Shown here one piece after another: positions 29,001-37,394 of a stretch of DNA of 64,000 bases (the stretch's first letter is position 1; the number at the start of each line of letters is the position of its first letter). The DNA is from Pseudomonas triticicola (GTDB lineage Bacteria > Pseudomonadota > Gammaproteobacteria > Pseudomonadales > Pseudomonadaceae), in contig NZ_JAHSTX010000001.1 of assembly GCF_019145375.1 (NCBI RefSeq), positions 3,993,501 to 4,057,500 on the forward strand, written 5' to 3'. A model generated the notes under the pieces. That model saw nothing but the letters and a program-made list of their open reading frames with translations, did no database searches and was not told where the DNA came from. A program made the position numbers and the translations under genes.

Positions 29001-30799
29001 GCCGTACCGGCTGCGAGTGTCTTGCGCAGACGGCGGCCAAGCTTGTCGTATTCGTACTCGATAACGCGGTCGTCAGCATCTCGCTCCGACACTATCAGTC
29101 CATTCAGGGTCGAGAGCGTTTGCTCACTCGAACTGGTGGTGTTGTCAAAACCGTGCACGGTTTTTTTCAGCACCAGCCTGCTACCGTCTAATACATACGA
29201 GTACTCGATGCGAGTTGTCGTGGCGTTGCGGACCACGCTTTGCTGTAGCAATAATCCGTGCCTGGCAGGGTCCTTGGGTGTATTGAGATAAGTCAGGTCG
29301 ACTTGGGAGCGAAGAATCTCACTTCCATCCACCAGTTCGAAAAACTCCTCCTGGATGGGCACCACATTAGCGTGCGTCGCACCTTCGAGTGCGGGATGCA
29401 AAGCGTATCGATAGCGGGTAACGGTAGAGGCACCGCCGCCAACCGCAGGCACTACGGTCTTCTGCTTCAGAAAGCGGACAAACCCTAGGGGATCTTTCGG
29501 GCAGTCTTTTGATTCGGAGTTTGGGTAGTATTCAAACTGCGTGGTCAGCCCGTTGGCACTCACTTGCTTGACAAGGTTGCCGACAGAGTCGAATTCAGTG
29601 GTGGATACCTCGGTGCGCTTTTTTTTGGTCGTGCGGTTTTCATAACTGAGTGTAAGGGACTTGGGCATCCTGAATTGCGGGTCCTGCTCAGTAAACGGCT
29701 TGGTGACGTTACAGTGATATTCGGTAGCAGCCGCCGTCACCGCATTACCACACTGCGTCACTTCAGAGACCAACAGATGAAATTTGTTGTAAGTGCGTTT
29801 GGTGTGAGTATGGAGCTTACTCCCCACAATCAACTGTTCAGTGGAGCTGTACTGATATTTCGCCTGTGCACGGTAAAGCAGGTCAATGTCATCCTTGCTA
29901 TCCGCTTCTACACCATAGCCCAGGTAGTTTGGTTCCGAGTAGGTATAGGTCTTGATTATTTTTCGCTGTCCTTGCTTGGCAAAAATATCATGCGCTATCA
30001 CGTACGGCACGCGTTGCATTCCACCAGGAAGCAAGTGGCCATCGCGCTTGTAGCGAATGATTTCAACGGTCCCGAGAGGCGACTCCACACGACTGACATA
30101 ATTAATACCGTCAATGATTTCGTACTGGAGATCCCAGCGCCCGCCGACCGGTAAGGCAATGGTGGTGACACGATCATTACTGAATGTCAGCGAGAACTCT
30201 GTGCTTTCCAGCATGCCGGGATTCTGCGTCAACGTAAGCTTGCCAGCAGTACCGCTGACCTTGAGCAGTACTCTTTTTGCGTCCCTTATCTCAACGAGTC
30301 TTGGTTGCTCATTGAACAAGGCATACTTCAAAGCGATGCTTGCGCCGTTCGCAGCGATAATTTTCTTGGGCACCGCGATCTGGGTGGCACCAAAAACCTC
30401 AAGCTCTTCTCGCCGACCATCCTTGTAGTGGACGGCATACTGCCCGACACCCGTTTTCAGAACCTTGGCGCTCTCCAGCTTCATTTCCTTAAAAAATAAA
30501 GCCTTAGAAGTTTCAGAGGCTTTATAGGTCTCACCGTTGGCCAGCGTCATGACCTTACTGCGCAAGTCATAACGACTGGTCGCCAGCGACCACCCTGAGC
30601 CATAACCTGCGTTACGCGTGTCAATAGGGTTGAAGCCCAGCGAAAGATTGAATGATGGTCCGTTAAGGTCGGTAGAGCGAATGGCACCTAGTGTCAGAGC
30701 CAAGGTATATATCCCCGTGCGGGGATCTACGCCACCAGCGACAAATCCGCCGAAATTGAATGCATTGGAACGCACTGAATCAGTAGCTTGACTGTTCAT
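26027..30799 (-). CDS. RHS/YD-repeat polymorphic toxin with unique C-terminal domain
   Basis: This is a protein of 1590 residues. After an N-terminal region (MNSQATDSVRSNAFNFGGFVAGGVDPRTG) a long run of YD/RHS repeats (for example YEYDKLGRRLRKT, YKYDGLGRTLSQTDPAGN) would build the hollow cocoon seen in TcC/RHS proteins. The core ends near residue 1343 with NGYRAYSPTLMRFTSPDSMS and RIDPTGH. The following 247 residues contain two Gly/Ala-rich hydrophobic stretches (about 1346-1395 and 1405-1428), a linker and a terminal domain of about 105 residues with an aromatic/His-rich end (GFMHAHMRVTYGHRAFFLV) that I cannot assign. No immunity gene follows; queG faces it 32 nt away. The ATG at 30799 has AGGGAG upstream. 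It lies 93 nt after the 313-aa gene and is probably cotranscribed. Confidence 0.93.
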   Translation of the reverse strand: MNSQATDSVRSNAFNFGGFVAGGVDPRTGIYTLALTLGAIRSTDLNGPSFNLSLGFNPIDTRNAGYGSGWSLATSRYDLRSKVMTLANGETYKASETSKALFFKEMKLESAKVLKTGVGQYAVHYKDGRREELEVFGATQIAVPKKIIAANGASIALKYALFNEQPRLVEIRDAKRVLLKVSGTAGKLTLTQNPGMLESTEFSLTFSNDRVTTIALPVGGRWDLQYEIIDGINYVSRVESPLGTVEIIRYKRDGHLLPGGMQRVPYVIAHDIFAKQGQRKIIKTYTYSEPNYLGYGVEADSKDDIDLLYRAQAKYQYSSTEQLIVGSKLHTHTKRTYNKFHLLVSEVTQCGNAVTAAATEYHCNVTKPFTEQDPQFRMPKSLTLSYENRTTKKKRTEVSTTEFDSVGNLVKQVSANGLTTQFEYYPNSESKDCPKDPLGFVRFLKQKTVVPAVGGGASTVTRYRYALHPALEGATHANVVPIQEEFFELVDGSEILRSQVDLTYLNTPKDPARHGLLLQQSVVRNATTTRIEYSYVLDGSRLVLKKTVHGFDNTTSSSEQTLSTLNGLIVSERDADDRVIEYEYDKLGRRLRKTLAAGTAYASSTHWNYEAAKDNKPARMTTTDSSGGMQIAKYDGLGRIMAIQEKDCDNPDTHGNCPMRTVYSAFHDQSGRPVEVIHSDWWEGLLREVKTEFSYDNWGQVTETRHGDGRIEHSVFDPISRQQQNWQQGMGKTVVAVNAFGKPDSVEMFDLKDQSLGKTVYKYDGLGRTLSQTDPAGNITRYEYDAFDRMVRSVLPDGHAVETTFAAHSTGELPVEIKVAGLPLGQQRFDGLNRVTEITVGGRKSVASYEAGRSLPKSSTDAAGQKIEFVHAPELGGVLTERKAVTEGEDNGLTTRFTYDVQNGKTKSCIEQGRERHFEYFPSGRLKSETSQFGEQRKTVSHTYSFAGLPLTYMDVLGTKHQTQYDNWGRRTSFKQGAVQADYFYDKRGLLERIETRDTSTKRLLTTRLTYDDIGRETKRSFEVSGLPTQTLSSSYTVAGKLAQKVLRRGAFVLRDERFTYDVRGRLKQYDCDGSQRPRDPYGKEIAQQIFTFDAQDNILTLQTTFPQGVNVTTFSFSEIDPAQLIGVMHSHADYPAPVTLEYDANGRIIKDDQTRTLAYDAFGRLTQVSNARGDVVRGFHYDGFDRVVELSQPRMPDVQRYYHDSAVSSEIRGADSRSVVRDGGLILGQQQFGANVGSRIFGADQQQTVLTQLHGEQWEDNAYSPYGHRPAEGALFSLAGFNGEQLDAVTGLYLLGNGYRAYSPTLMRFTSPDSMSPFGAGGLNAYAYCLGDPVNRIDPTGHISWQSIAGIALGVIGIVASIVTLGAATPLALLAMGLGVASGVTAVGSEIAYAYDPQSRVGEILGWVSMGLGIASAAAGALAVRHAVAQTLKPRPYLVKLADEPPVRIVEKEYATFGMPFKKEFSKSSKAGAAAAEAEPPANWTVIEDFAGHNYLDEGKRGKAQLAKYYEYKAEIINHNTHPREAAKVFPTGLYENYPNYNNFKPNGEHKGFMHAHMRVTYGHRAFFLVNDNTKQIIIKQVGTHDPQW

Positions 30800-30892
30800 G
30801 GATAACTCCCTGTCATTTTCAAAAAAAGCACACCAGCTAGCGCCCCGCTTACTTTGCACAGAACAACGAACACGGGGGAATCGCAAAACTTG

Positions 30893-31834
30893 TCAACTCA
30901 ATGTATAAGAGCGAGTAGCAATATCAGGATTGACACGAACTCTGTGCTCGGTACCGTATTCATCAAAAACCTGCAGACTCAATTGAGCCGTACGACCAGG
31001 TTTGTTCGGATAGTCTTGTGTCAAATGGCTAAGTATCGATATGACCCCAGGATCCTGAGCCAAAGAGCGAAATCCTTTTGAAGTGCGGGCGGTGACTTGC
31101 ACACCATAGATCGGCCCAATAAAACCAACATAACTTCTCATCCCATGAGATACATTGAGGGCATTACCCGATGAGAAAAATTCGGTTGCAAACTCTTCGT
31201 CGTATCTGGTGTCGAAACTCGTCCAATCCAGCAAATTGATCTGCCGTCCTTCCGCATGTAAAGAGAGACTGTGTAATTCGGTTCGTTCAAAAAGGCTGGG
31301 CAGATCAAGAACTCTGGTTTTTTTTATCATGAAATTCGCGATTGGATACTGCTTGGGGGCGATCGCCTCCAGGGTAACGCTACTGTCATAGCCGTTCCGG
31401 CCATCGCTTCGATATGTTACGCCTTGCAATGTGATTTCAGCGGCAATCTGAATCGAACCCGGTCGATTGCTGGTGACCCAAAATTCAAAAATCTGCACAC
31501 GTTCCGATGGACCCGATATCCGGTTATCAGGCGCTGGCACTAGCGGAAAAACGCGGGATGCGCCACCTGACATATCGTGCGCGTAACGGTTCTCCTGAGT
31601 TCCGACACTCCAGCTACCCCCCAATGGTGCGGAGGTGTCATAGCCGATCAGCTTGAGAGTCTCAAGGGCCGGATGCCCATAGAGCGACACCTCCTCAGCA
31701 TTCGAATTTTCTCCCGAAATTAGCACCAATACCCTGACTTGCATACGACCGTTGGCGTAAAGCGCCTTATGCCGAATTGTTGAAGTGTCGAGCGTTACTT
31801 GAAACCGCTGAATACTCAAATCTTGCTCAAACAT
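30893..31834 (-). CDS. Uncharacterised beta-rich protein, paralogue of 34778-35803
   Basis: I do not recognise the family. This 313-residue protein has no signal peptide or membrane helix; alternating hydrophobic/polar segments suggest beta sandwiches. It is clearly related to the protein encoded at 34778-35803. Shared segments include KALYANGRMQVRVLVLISG near the N-terminus, YDSSVTLEAIAPKQYPIANF in the middle and FDEYGTEHRVRVNP before a C-terminal SYTLS (YERNLSL in the paralogue). The ATG at 31834 has AAAGGG upstream; 34 upstream residues are unsupported. It lies just before the RHS toxin gene, so a role with the toxin (chaperone, adaptor or tail component) is possible but is only an inference from context. 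Confidence 0.85.
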   Translation of the reverse strand: MFEQDLSIQRFQVTLDTSTIRHKALYANGRMQVRVLVLISGENSNAEEVSLYGHPALETLKLIGYDTSAPLGGSWSVGTQENRYAHDMSGGASRVFPLVPAPDNRISGPSERVQIFEFWVTSNRPGSIQIAAEITLQGVTYRSDGRNGYDSSVTLEAIAPKQYPIANFMIKKTRVLDLPSLFERTELHSLSLHAEGRQINLLDWTSFDTRYDEEFATEFFSSGNALNVSHGMRSYVGFIGPIYGVQVTARTSKGFRSLAQDPGVISILSHLTQDYPNKPGRTAQLSLQVFDEYGTEHRVRVNPDIATRSYTLS

Positions 31835-32165
31835 ATAAAACCCTTTAACCAATTTATTTACGCAGCACGACAGCGCTGCTTGAACCGGTATTAATACACG
31901 CACTAAACACAAATAAAACAAGCGCTTTATTTCCACTTGTAATGATTAAAAACGCCCCGAATAACACAAACCGAAAAAACTTAGTCAGAGCCAGAAAATA
32001 ATCTCAACACCGAAACCAACCAAACAGCCAACACAATGCAACACCGAAAACCTTCACACACAAAAAAGCCCACTCACACGAAACCGTTTGCAAAACGCGA
32101 CTGAAAGTGGACTTTGTTAATATTGTCAATTGTTACTGGAAGGTGATTATCACGTCAGAAAAACT
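31835..32165. other. 331-bp AT-rich gap within the island
   Basis: No gene is visible. The gap holds the terminator of the LRR gene (32062-32114) and an A/C-rich stretch of low complexity (31940-32060) that probably contains the promoter for the 313-aa and RHS genes; I cannot place a -35/-10 pair with confidence. Base composition is clearly lower in GC than the flanking housekeeping genes, as expected of acquired DNA. Confidence 0.6.
32062..32114 (-). terminator. Rho-independent terminator of the LRR gene
   Basis: On the minus strand AAGTCCACT (32114-32106) pairs with AGTGGGCTT (32074-32066) over 9 bp with one G-U. An inner hairpin CGTTT-TGC-AAACG lies in the loop, and TTTT follows the stem. 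It ends transcription about 50 nt after the LRR stop, so the LRR gene is probably separate from the 313-aa/RHS unit. Confidence 0.75.
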
Positions 32166-34592
32166 TCAACCCTCGTCACTATCAGACCCTACACCGCTGT
32201 CCGAAAATTCGGAAAGCTCGAAAATCTCATCAAACACCTGTTCCTGAGTCCTGATATCGATTTCGCTATCCATACTGGTGTTCTGGAGATAGTCATTGAT
32301 ACGCAATAGTGCTACCTGGCTTAACGGATTACCCCTCAGATCGACATACGTGTCTTGGGTATCCGGGATCTCAAAAAAATCATCCCCGACATCAACAATA
32401 TTGTTATCGCGTAAATCAAGAATTTTCAGTCTACTCAATTGCTCTACACCGCCAGGAATACCGGTCAGCCCCGAGTTAGCCAGATACAACTCTTTCATCT
32501 GACGCATGAATCCCAGATGAAGAGCGACACCCAACGGGTTTCCATCAAGCCTTAACAGTGTCAGCGTTTCAATTCTCGAAAGCCCCTCCGCATCATTTTC
32601 GGACAGTCTCAGTGAGCAATCTTTCAAGATCAGGTGTTGCAAGCCACGCATCTGAAAAATGCCCGGAGCGAATCGATCCATGCGCACGTTTTCAAGGACC
32701 AGATAAGCCAGGTTGGGGAAGCTGTCGAGAAACCTACCCAATTTCACACCTGGATTGCGCGCCTCCAGCCCCAGCCCGGCCACATGCTCGAATCTGGCGC
32801 TCATTTGCGGCAACTCGTCGGTGAAATCGATAAATGAATCGAAGCTTTCATCTGCTACGCCGTCAACTGAAAGCAGCTTTTGCTGCCAAGTGGATTGCAG
32901 TTTTTCGCTAAACCTCTGACGCAACCGCGATTGCTCAGCAAACGCCTCGGCGCTCCATTCCACTCCCTTTGATGGATGTGGAGGCACCTCAGCGCGCCAC
33001 ACTTCCAATTCATGACGCAGCGTGGCGAACTCATTTTCCAGACGACTTAAAACTCCAGAGGGGTCGTGCTGTAAACGCTTGTGGATAAAAGCAGCCACGT
33101 CTTCATCCGAAATTTCTGGATGAAGATCACGCACGCGACGTTCGAAAGACTTTGGCGATTCAGGCCTGACGTCGGCTCCGCCGCGCAATAGCCCTTCTTG
33201 CCGGCCTTGCGTTCTGGCAGCGTTGACGGTGGCTGGTAGCGGTGCCAGGCGCAGCACTTCACTCACCACTCGCCGCGATGGTGAAGGCTGACTACGGATT
33301 AATTTTTGCAGCGCCTGGGCAGCGTCGTCCGAGATGCCGAGCGATTGGCGATGTACTGGCAACAACAGGGTCCAGAGTGTCGTATACAGATTTTGCGCAC
33401 CCAGAACGGACGGCGGGCCGCCGCTTGCAACGATGTAACCATCATCATGACGAATCAGCAGGTGACGATCCGATGACCGGGCATCGCCGATCGCCGCAAA
33501 GACGTCTCCGTCAATCGCACCCTGGCGAATCTCGATACGAATCTGGTGGGGCCAATCCACGAGATCTCCGATCATATGCAGCACTAACCGATCACTGTCG
33601 GGATTGACTACCGCCTCCAAATAAATGCCTTCCACGGCCCTTGCCAAGCGTACTTCTCGCAGAGCCAATAGAGCCTCTAGCGCCACTCTCTGTGGGATGC
33701 CCGGTTGGTTATGCATATGCAAACGCTCGGCAGCACTGGTATTACGCCATATCGCTCGTGCAGCGGTTTTCGGTAGATCAGGAAATACCCGGCGCATCCG
33801 CAAAGTATCTTCATCACAATCGGACTCGAACGCATCCTCAACGTCCTTGAAGCGCGTGAAACTCTCAGGGGCTACCCGGCCCTCCGCCTGTACTTGCTGA
33901 TCAAGTTCGAATCGCCTGAGGGTGTCCTCCAACAAAAAAGGCACAGGGCGATCATGCGCAATCACATCGCGCAGCACTGCTTCGTTGACCCCGCTCACTG
34001 CCAGCATGCGTACAACCGTGGTGTCGGAAAGCTGCGCAACGGAGCGTCCCGATCGGCGAAAAAGTTCTGCGGCCTGCGCTGCAATTAAATCGGAGATATT
34101 AAAACCGTCACTCTCCACTGCAACCCAGAACCGACCCTCGCTGTCAGGCCTCAACAGCGGACCGGAAGGATGCAATTCTCTGGCATGTGTGGCGCGAAAC
34201 AGGCCACTTTCGGCGTCTCGGACCACTTGTACGATGTGATTATCAGCGACGGCAACATACTGACGCTGCTTCATGATTCTGATACCCCCTGCAACGGTCT
34301 CGTCGAGACGCTCCTGCGTAGGTATCCAGTAGCTCTCCAGCGAATTCCCTGCGGAAACACTTGCGAACTCGTCAATGGTGGAATATTTCGGGCTCGTGCT
34401 CAGACTGATGACCGGCATCACTGCCAGCGAATCTGAAGAAGATGGCGAAGTCAAAGGTCCCTGATGGTGTGCAATAGTCAAATGCGCCGCTGTCAAAGAC
34501 GAAGACAGGAGTCGGGGGGAGCCGTCCCTGCTGGAATCGGGGGGTCTGGATGGGGCAGATACAGGTTTGATTTTCGGCGGTTTGCCAGTCAT
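32166..34592 (-). CDS. Leucine-rich-repeat effector-like protein (dermonecrotic/DUF6543-like, no E3 domain)
   Basis: The protein has 808 residues. The first 60 are Ser/Pro-rich and disordered, as in secreted effectors. The middle (about 90-500) resembles the region before the LRRs in the large Pseudomonas LRR toxins (AIWRNTSAAERLHMHNQPGIP, ALLALREVRLARAVEGIYLEA). LRRs cover about 590-770: LPNLAYLVLENVRMDRFAPG-type units, LTLLRLDGNPLG, LKILDLRDNNIVDVGDDFF, YVDLRGNPLS. In known relatives the LRRs lead into an NEL E3 ubiquitin-ligase domain; here only about 50 mostly acidic residues follow and the catalytic Cys region is missing. The family call is from memory of sequence patterns. AAGGA lies 9 nt before the ATG. 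Confidence 0.8.
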   Translation of the reverse strand: MTGKPPKIKPVSAPSRPPDSSRDGSPRLLSSSLTAAHLTIAHHQGPLTSPSSSDSLAVMPVISLSTSPKYSTIDEFASVSAGNSLESYWIPTQERLDETVAGGIRIMKQRQYVAVADNHIVQVVRDAESGLFRATHARELHPSGPLLRPDSEGRFWVAVESDGFNISDLIAAQAAELFRRSGRSVAQLSDTTVVRMLAVSGVNEAVLRDVIAHDRPVPFLLEDTLRRFELDQQVQAEGRVAPESFTRFKDVEDAFESDCDEDTLRMRRVFPDLPKTAARAIWRNTSAAERLHMHNQPGIPQRVALEALLALREVRLARAVEGIYLEAVVNPDSDRLVLHMIGDLVDWPHQIRIEIRQGAIDGDVFAAIGDARSSDRHLLIRHDDGYIVASGGPPSVLGAQNLYTTLWTLLLPVHRQSLGISDDAAQALQKLIRSQPSPSRRVVSEVLRLAPLPATVNAARTQGRQEGLLRGGADVRPESPKSFERRVRDLHPEISDEDVAAFIHKRLQHDPSGVLSRLENEFATLRHELEVWRAEVPPHPSKGVEWSAEAFAEQSRLRQRFSEKLQSTWQQKLLSVDGVADESFDSFIDFTDELPQMSARFEHVAGLGLEARNPGVKLGRFLDSFPNLAYLVLENVRMDRFAPGIFQMRGLQHLILKDCSLRLSENDAEGLSRIETLTLLRLDGNPLGVALHLGFMRQMKELYLANSGLTGIPGGVEQLSRLKILDLRDNNIVDVGDDFFEIPDTQDTYVDLRGNPLSQVALLRINDYLQNTSMDSEIDIRTQEQVFDEIFELSEFSDSGVGSDSDEG

Positions 34593-34777
34593 GGAAGCTC
34601 ATCCTTGAGGAGTGGTTACGCTGGCCACCCATAGCTGCGTGGCCACCGCAGGACATCAGAAAGAGCACTTTCGTGCACATGCCTGATCATCGGACATGGC
34701 AGCTTAACTGCGGCCGCCATGCCAAACGCATATACAGCTACTACATCCAACGACATTGCATCATCGGATGATGAAAC

Positions 34778-35803
34778 TCAGCCTCGCTGAAGAGACAAAT
34801 TGCGCTCGTAAAAATTCACGCGAATCGCCAATTTATGCCCGGTACCATATTCATCGATAGCGATAAAGTAGAGGACATTTCCATATTTTTGCGCACCGGT
34901 ATTTTCCGAGTATTCGGATAACGCCTGGACAATAGTCAGCTCCCCGTCGCTTTGAGTATTCACTTTGTAATGCTTGTGATTCCATGTTTGTGCATCGCCG
35001 GTGAAAGCATATACAAACGGATCACCCCTATCAGGCAAGGTGACGGTCACACTGGTTTTTTCGGGACGGACGAAAATGCACTTCATATAATTTGTTTTTA
35101 TTTCGTTAAGCCTGTTCCCCCCCGCAAAATCGAGATTTTCGCCCTCTTCTGCCCCTTCGACAACCCAATCGACCAGGCGGATTTGCTTCCCGTCCGGGTA
35201 CAGCCCCAGATGGTACTTCCAGATACGATTACCCGGTGACTCATTACCAATCCTGTTCTGATACAACTGAAAGACTGAATATGTCTCAGGCTTTTCAGCC
35301 GCTAGAGTCACGCTGCTGTAATGAACACTGGCAGGGGTGGTTCCGTTGCTCAAGATCCTCTCCCCGTTGAGAGACAGGCGCGCACCGACTTCAGTCGTTC
35401 CGGCGCTTGACGAGGAAACCCAGAACGTACGCACCTGTGGATGAACGCTGTCATTCTCAAGATCATCATCGTACCTGTCCAAGGCATCCGGTGCAGGCCG
35501 AGCCTCACGCGTAAACCGCCCTTGGGCTGCGCTCGCGGCCCAACCATTGCGCAAGGTCTTGCCGGTCGCGTAATGAATAAGCTGGATGCTTTCCATTACA
35601 TCTTCCGGTACATGTACAGCGTTGCCGTCGGCGTCTACTCCGGCAACGAGCACCTGAACTTTAACTTGCATCCGCCCATTAGCGAAAAGTGCCCGGCTTT
35701 GAGTATTATCACTGGCGTCAAACTTTACCTTCAGACTGGACAACCCCACAAGAACAGGCGAAGTGCTTTGTTGATTACCTGTAGCGTCCATGCTTTCACT
35801 CAT
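34778..35803 (-). CDS. Uncharacterised beta-rich protein, paralogue of 30893-31834
   Basis: I do not recognise the family. The 341-residue soluble protein starts MSESMDATGNQQSTSPV at an ATG with GAGGG upstream; a 43-residue hydrophobic upstream extension lacks support. RALFANGRMQVKVQVLVAG and YSSVTLAAEKPETYSVFQLY match segments of the 313-aa protein, as does IDEYGTGHKLAIRV near the end, so these are diverged paralogues. The middle, with KYHLGLYPDGKQIRLVDWVVEG, also aligns in part (ADGRQINLLDW type). It is the first gene of the island on the minus strand, 185 nt before the LRR gene. No enzymatic motif is seen. Confidence 0.84.
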   Translation of the reverse strand: MSESMDATGNQQSTSPVLVGLSSLKVKFDASDNTQSRALFANGRMQVKVQVLVAGVDADGNAVHVPEDVMESIQLIHYATGKTLRNGWAASAAQGRFTREARPAPDALDRYDDDLENDSVHPQVRTFWVSSSSAGTTEVGARLSLNGERILSNGTTPASVHYSSVTLAAEKPETYSVFQLYQNRIGNESPGNRIWKYHLGLYPDGKQIRLVDWVVEGAEEGENLDFAGGNRLNEIKTNYMKCIFVRPEKTSVTVTLPDRGDPFVYAFTGDAQTWNHKHYKVNTQSDGELTIVQALSEYSENTGAQKYGNVLYFIAIDEYGTGHKLAIRVNFYERNLSLQRG

Positions 35804-35978
35804 AATACAGCCCTCTGTGAGAATATAATTGATAGTGACATCGAAAACATGCCAGTAAAAAAAGTTACATACCCACCAAGAAAATATCAAAGTGAAAAGT
35901 GTAAGAAATATGCGCGCGCCAGCCGCCAGCAACTCATATGTCTCTAAGCCGGCTGCAAATACACCAATTCAAGAATGA

Positions 35979-36590
35979 TCAATGTTCGTCGTTATAGACG
36001 AACTTCGGCATTTCCCAATGGAAACGGATGGCCAGCAGACGTAACAGGAACCCGCCAAACAAAGTGATCAGGATAGCTTGTTCGCCCGGCACATTTATAT
36101 AAAGACAAAACATGTAGCACCATGCCGCAGCGAATGAAACACTGGCATAAAGTTCGCGGCGAAAGATCAGCGGAATGTCGTTGCAGAAGATGTCGCGCAG
36201 GATGCCGCCGAACACACCAGTGATAACGCCGCTGACCGATGCGACCAACATGCCGTGACCCATTTCCAGCGCCGTCATGCAACCGATCAAGGTGAATGCC
36301 ACCAGCCCCACCGCGTCGAGCACCAGAAACAGCGAACGCAAATGACGCATCCAGCGTGCGGTGAACACGGTAAACATCGCCGCCACCGAGGTCAGCACCA
36401 GGTATTCGGGGTGTTTGACCCAGGTCAGCGGGTAGTGCCCGAGCAACACGTCGCGCACCGAACCGCCACCGAGCGCGGTTATGCAGGCGATCAGCACCAC
36501 GCCGAACCAGTCCATGCCACGTCGTCCGGCGGACAGCGCGCCGGTCATGGCTTCGGCGGTGATGGCGATCAGATAGAGCATCAGCAACAT
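35979..36590 (-). CDS. TRIC-type cation channel family protein (UPF0126, YadS-like)
   Basis: The 203-residue inner-membrane protein has about seven hydrophobic helices and two related halves. Each half carries the glycine-rich family motif: ALGGGSVRDVLLGHYPLTWV near residue 40 and GVFGGILRDIFCNDIPLIF near residue 125. Bacterial TRIC homologues form trimeric K+-permeable channels; the role in Pseudomonas is unknown. A ribosome binding site is weak before the ATG at 36590. It sits between the accessory island and orn and may be part of the variable insertion. Confidence 0.9.
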   Translation of the reverse strand: MLLMLYLIAITAEAMTGALSAGRRGMDWFGVVLIACITALGGGSVRDVLLGHYPLTWVKHPEYLVLTSVAAMFTVFTARWMRHLRSLFLVLDAVGLVAFTLIGCMTALEMGHGMLVASVSGVITGVFGGILRDIFCNDIPLIFRRELYASVSFAAAWCYMFCLYINVPGEQAILITLFGGFLLRLLAIRFHWEMPKFVYNDEH

Positions 36591-36697
36591 GGTGGCAGTC
36601 CAGGCAGGAAGGCGCGCAGTCTAGCCATTTCAGCGTCGCACCAGAAGAGGGCGCGCCTCTCTCCAGCCAGCTCGCGTCCACATACGGCGCATCCCGC

Positions 36698-36721
36698 GTG
36701 GGAGCGAGCCTGCTCGCGAAA
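36698..36721 (+). repeat. Single REP sequence
   Basis: GTGGGAGCGAGCCTGCTCGC followed by GAA is the same REP unit that forms the doublets at 9.75 and 47.6 kb, here unpaired. It lies between orn and yadS, which are both on the minus strand. Confidence 0.9.
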
Positions 36722-36744
36722 GCGTCTGGGCTGATGCCGCTGCC

Positions 36745-37287
36745 TCAGAACCTGATGAAGTGCTTGCGGTAGTGCTGCAGCTCGGCGATCGATTCGCGGA
36801 TGTCATCCAGCGCCAGATGCGTGCTGCCCTTCTTGAAGCTGTCGCGCACATCCGGAGCCCAGCGCGCGGCCAGTTCCTTGAGCGTCGAGACGTCGAGGTT
36901 GCGATAGTGGAAGTAGCTTTCCAGCGCCTTCATGTGGGTATAAAGGAAGCGACGGTCCTGGCAGATGCTGTTGCCGCAGATCGGCGATTTGCCCTTCGGC
37001 ACCCACTTTTCAAGGAAAGCAATGGTCTCAGCTTCTGCCTCAGCCATGCTGATGCGGCTGTCGCGTACACGCTGGGTCAGGCCGGAATTGCCGTGGGTGC
37101 GGGTGTTCCATTCGTCCATGCGCGCGAGCACTTCGTCGCTGTGATGGATGGCGATCACCGGGCCTTCGGCCAATGTATTGAGCTCACTGTCGGTGACGAT
37201 GGTGGCCATTTCGATGATGACGTCGTTGTCCGGGTCCAGACCGGTCATTTCCAGGTCGATCCAGATCAGGTTCTGCGGGTTTTGCAT
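36745..37287 (-). CDS. orn: Oligoribonuclease
   Basis: The 180-residue DEDDh 3'-5' exonuclease degrades di- to pentanucleotides, including pGpG, the product of c-di-GMP breakdown. Motifs are [12 protein letters not shown] (ExoI), [16 protein letters not shown] (ExoII) and [11 protein letters not shown] (ExoIII with its His). The ATG at 37287 is preferred because AGGAG lies 7 nt upstream and the family begins [11 protein letters not shown]. It is divergent from rsgA across about 110 nt. Confidence 0.98.
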   Translation of the reverse strand: MQNPQNLIWIDLEMTGLDPDNDVIIEMATIVTDSELNTLAEGPVIAIHHSDEVLARMDEWNTRTHGNSGLTQRVRDSRISMAEAEAETIAFLEKWVPKGKSPICGNSICQDRRFLYTHMKALESYFHYRNLDVSTLKELAARWAPDVRDSFKKGSTHLALDDIRESIAELQHYRKHFIRF

Positions 37288-37394
37288 ATTCGGGCTCCTA
37301 GGCAATGCTGCGCAGTTTAGCCTAGGCCGGTGACCGGGCGTGCTAAACTCGCGGCCGTTTTACCTAATCGCTGCATTCTTCAGACGGAACACCC

